Source: Thermodesulfatator sp.
GTDB taxonomy: Bacteria > Desulfobacterota > Thermodesulfobacteria > Thermodesulfobacteriales > Thermodesulfobacteriaceae
DNA: 5,626 bases
Assembly: GCA_003978075.1 (NCBI GenBank)
Contig: QOAM01000013.1
Coordinates: forward strand, 1-5,626
Direction: 5' to 3'
Below the pieces are notes generated by a model that saw nothing but the letters and a program-made list of their open reading frames with translations, ran no database searches and had not been told where the DNA came from. Shown here one piece after another: positions 5,168 through 5,626 of the stretch; the stretch's first letter is position 1; each line of letters opens with the position of its first letter. The position numbers and the translations under genes are program-made.

Positions 5168-5626
5168 GTCCAGACACACAAAACTTCACAAACGCCCCGG
5201 AAGAACCCGCTCCCGAGGAAACCACCCTGGTCAAATTCCGAAAAATCCTAGCCGAATAAGACCTTATCCAACCGCTTTTCGAAAAACTCGAAAGCCAGTG
5301 CCAAAAAGGGGGCCTCACCATAAAGTCCGGGGCCATCATCGATTCTTCCACTATCCAGGCGGCCATTAATCCCCCTCTAAGGCATCCCAAAAAACCTCCC
5401 GAAAACAAAAACCCTGCCGAAGAAACCGAGAGCAAAAACCAGAAAACTCCTGAAGAGGCACCGCAAGAGGATCTCCAAAGGGTCTCTTACGAAACCTTTC
5501 CTAGGGAGGACCCGGAGGCCTCCTGGGCCGTCAAAACTACTCCCTCCGGCAAAAAGGTCTGCACCTACGGCTACAAGCTCCATATCTGCGTGGATGATAC
5601 CTACGGCCTTATCCGGGCCTTTAAAG
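5161..5626 (+). pseudogene. IS5-family-like transposase remnant, cut by window edge
   Basis: A plus-strand frame reads PEETTLVKFRKILAE, a TAA stop (5257-5259), then DLIQPLFEKLESQCQKGG, GAIIDSSTIQAA, a 48-codon Lys/Pro/Glu-rich stretch (about 5365-5508), DPEASWAVK, YGYKLHICVDDTYGLIRAF, and runs off the right edge. The order PDxTTLxxFR, LFExL, G-x-x-x-D-A/S-S/T, DPEA-W, YGYK-H-x-x-VD-x-x-GLIR is that of IS5-family DDE transposases. The Asp at 5341-5343 would be the first catalytic residue. The N-terminal domain before PEETT is absent, because the frame is closed by TGA at 5158-5160. With the internal stop and missing front it is a pseudogene; the rest of the catalytic domain lies outside the window. 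Confidence 0.75.

Larger units (their letters stand above)
4565..5626. mobile_element. Insertion-sequence graveyard downstream of cbiB
   Basis: More than 1 kb without an intact recognisable gene. From left to right: a 29-base spacer, the IS3 right end, a decayed IS3 transposase tail, a strand-switch inverted repeat, an orphan reading frame, and a broken IS5-like transposase. Two unrelated transposase families abutting, each truncated, indicate nested insertion followed by deletion or inversion. The right boundary is not in view. Confidence 0.75.

Noticed and set aside
5136..5583. Minus-strand frames of 99 and 68 codons at the right end
   Set aside because: They are antisense to the IS5-like transposase remnant, which has clear family motifs on the plus strand.
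1..5626. CRISPR array, toxin-antitoxin, retron or phage-defence module
   Set aside because: No spaced direct repeats, no paired small toxin/antitoxin frames, no reverse transcriptase motif and no defence-enzyme motif were seen on either strand.

Overview
The window looks like chromosomal DNA from an anaerobic, probably thermophilic bacterium of moderate to slightly high GC. I would guess a sulfur-metabolising lineage such as Thermodesulfobacteriota. This rests on the gene set (a compact SufC/SufB-type iron-sulfur assembly pair with no cysteine desulfurase beside it, and the late cobamide enzyme CbiB) and on the use of GTG, TTG and possibly ATT starts. It is inference, not identification.

Left part (1-1400, minus strand): a tRNA-Leu(UAA) whose 3' end touches the left edge, then an alanine racemase gene (alr) upstream of it on the same strand. 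The alr frame has no ATG, GTG or TTG start that keeps its conserved N-terminus. The best start is a rare ATT with a well-placed ribosome binding site.

Middle (1389-4564, plus strand): a divergent intergenic region of about 290 bases carries a sigma70-like promoter, then a small perfect inverted repeat at the expected transcription start. These serve sufC and sufB, which overlap by 28 bases. After a 79-base gap comes cbiB (adenosylcobinamide-phosphate synthase), starting at TTG. No terminator is visible between sufB and cbiB, so read-through is possible.

Right part (4565-5626): about 1 kb of decayed mobile-element DNA with no intact recognisable gene. A recognisable IS3-type terminal repeat begins 30 bases after cbiB, followed by the C-terminal third of an IS3-family transposase (minus strand, two frameshifts). 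Next come a perfect 9-bp inverted repeat at a strand switch, an orphan 71-codon reading frame (plus strand), and an IS5-family-like transposase remnant (plus strand, one internal stop) that runs off the right edge.

The core genes are housekeeping: D-alanine supply, Fe-S cluster scaffold, cobamide assembly. I found no convincing new defence, regulatory or metabolic system. The most useful leads are the alr start, the minimal SufCB pair with a C-terminal cysteine pair on its ATPase, the operator-like repeat, and the rearranged insertion-sequence graveyard.
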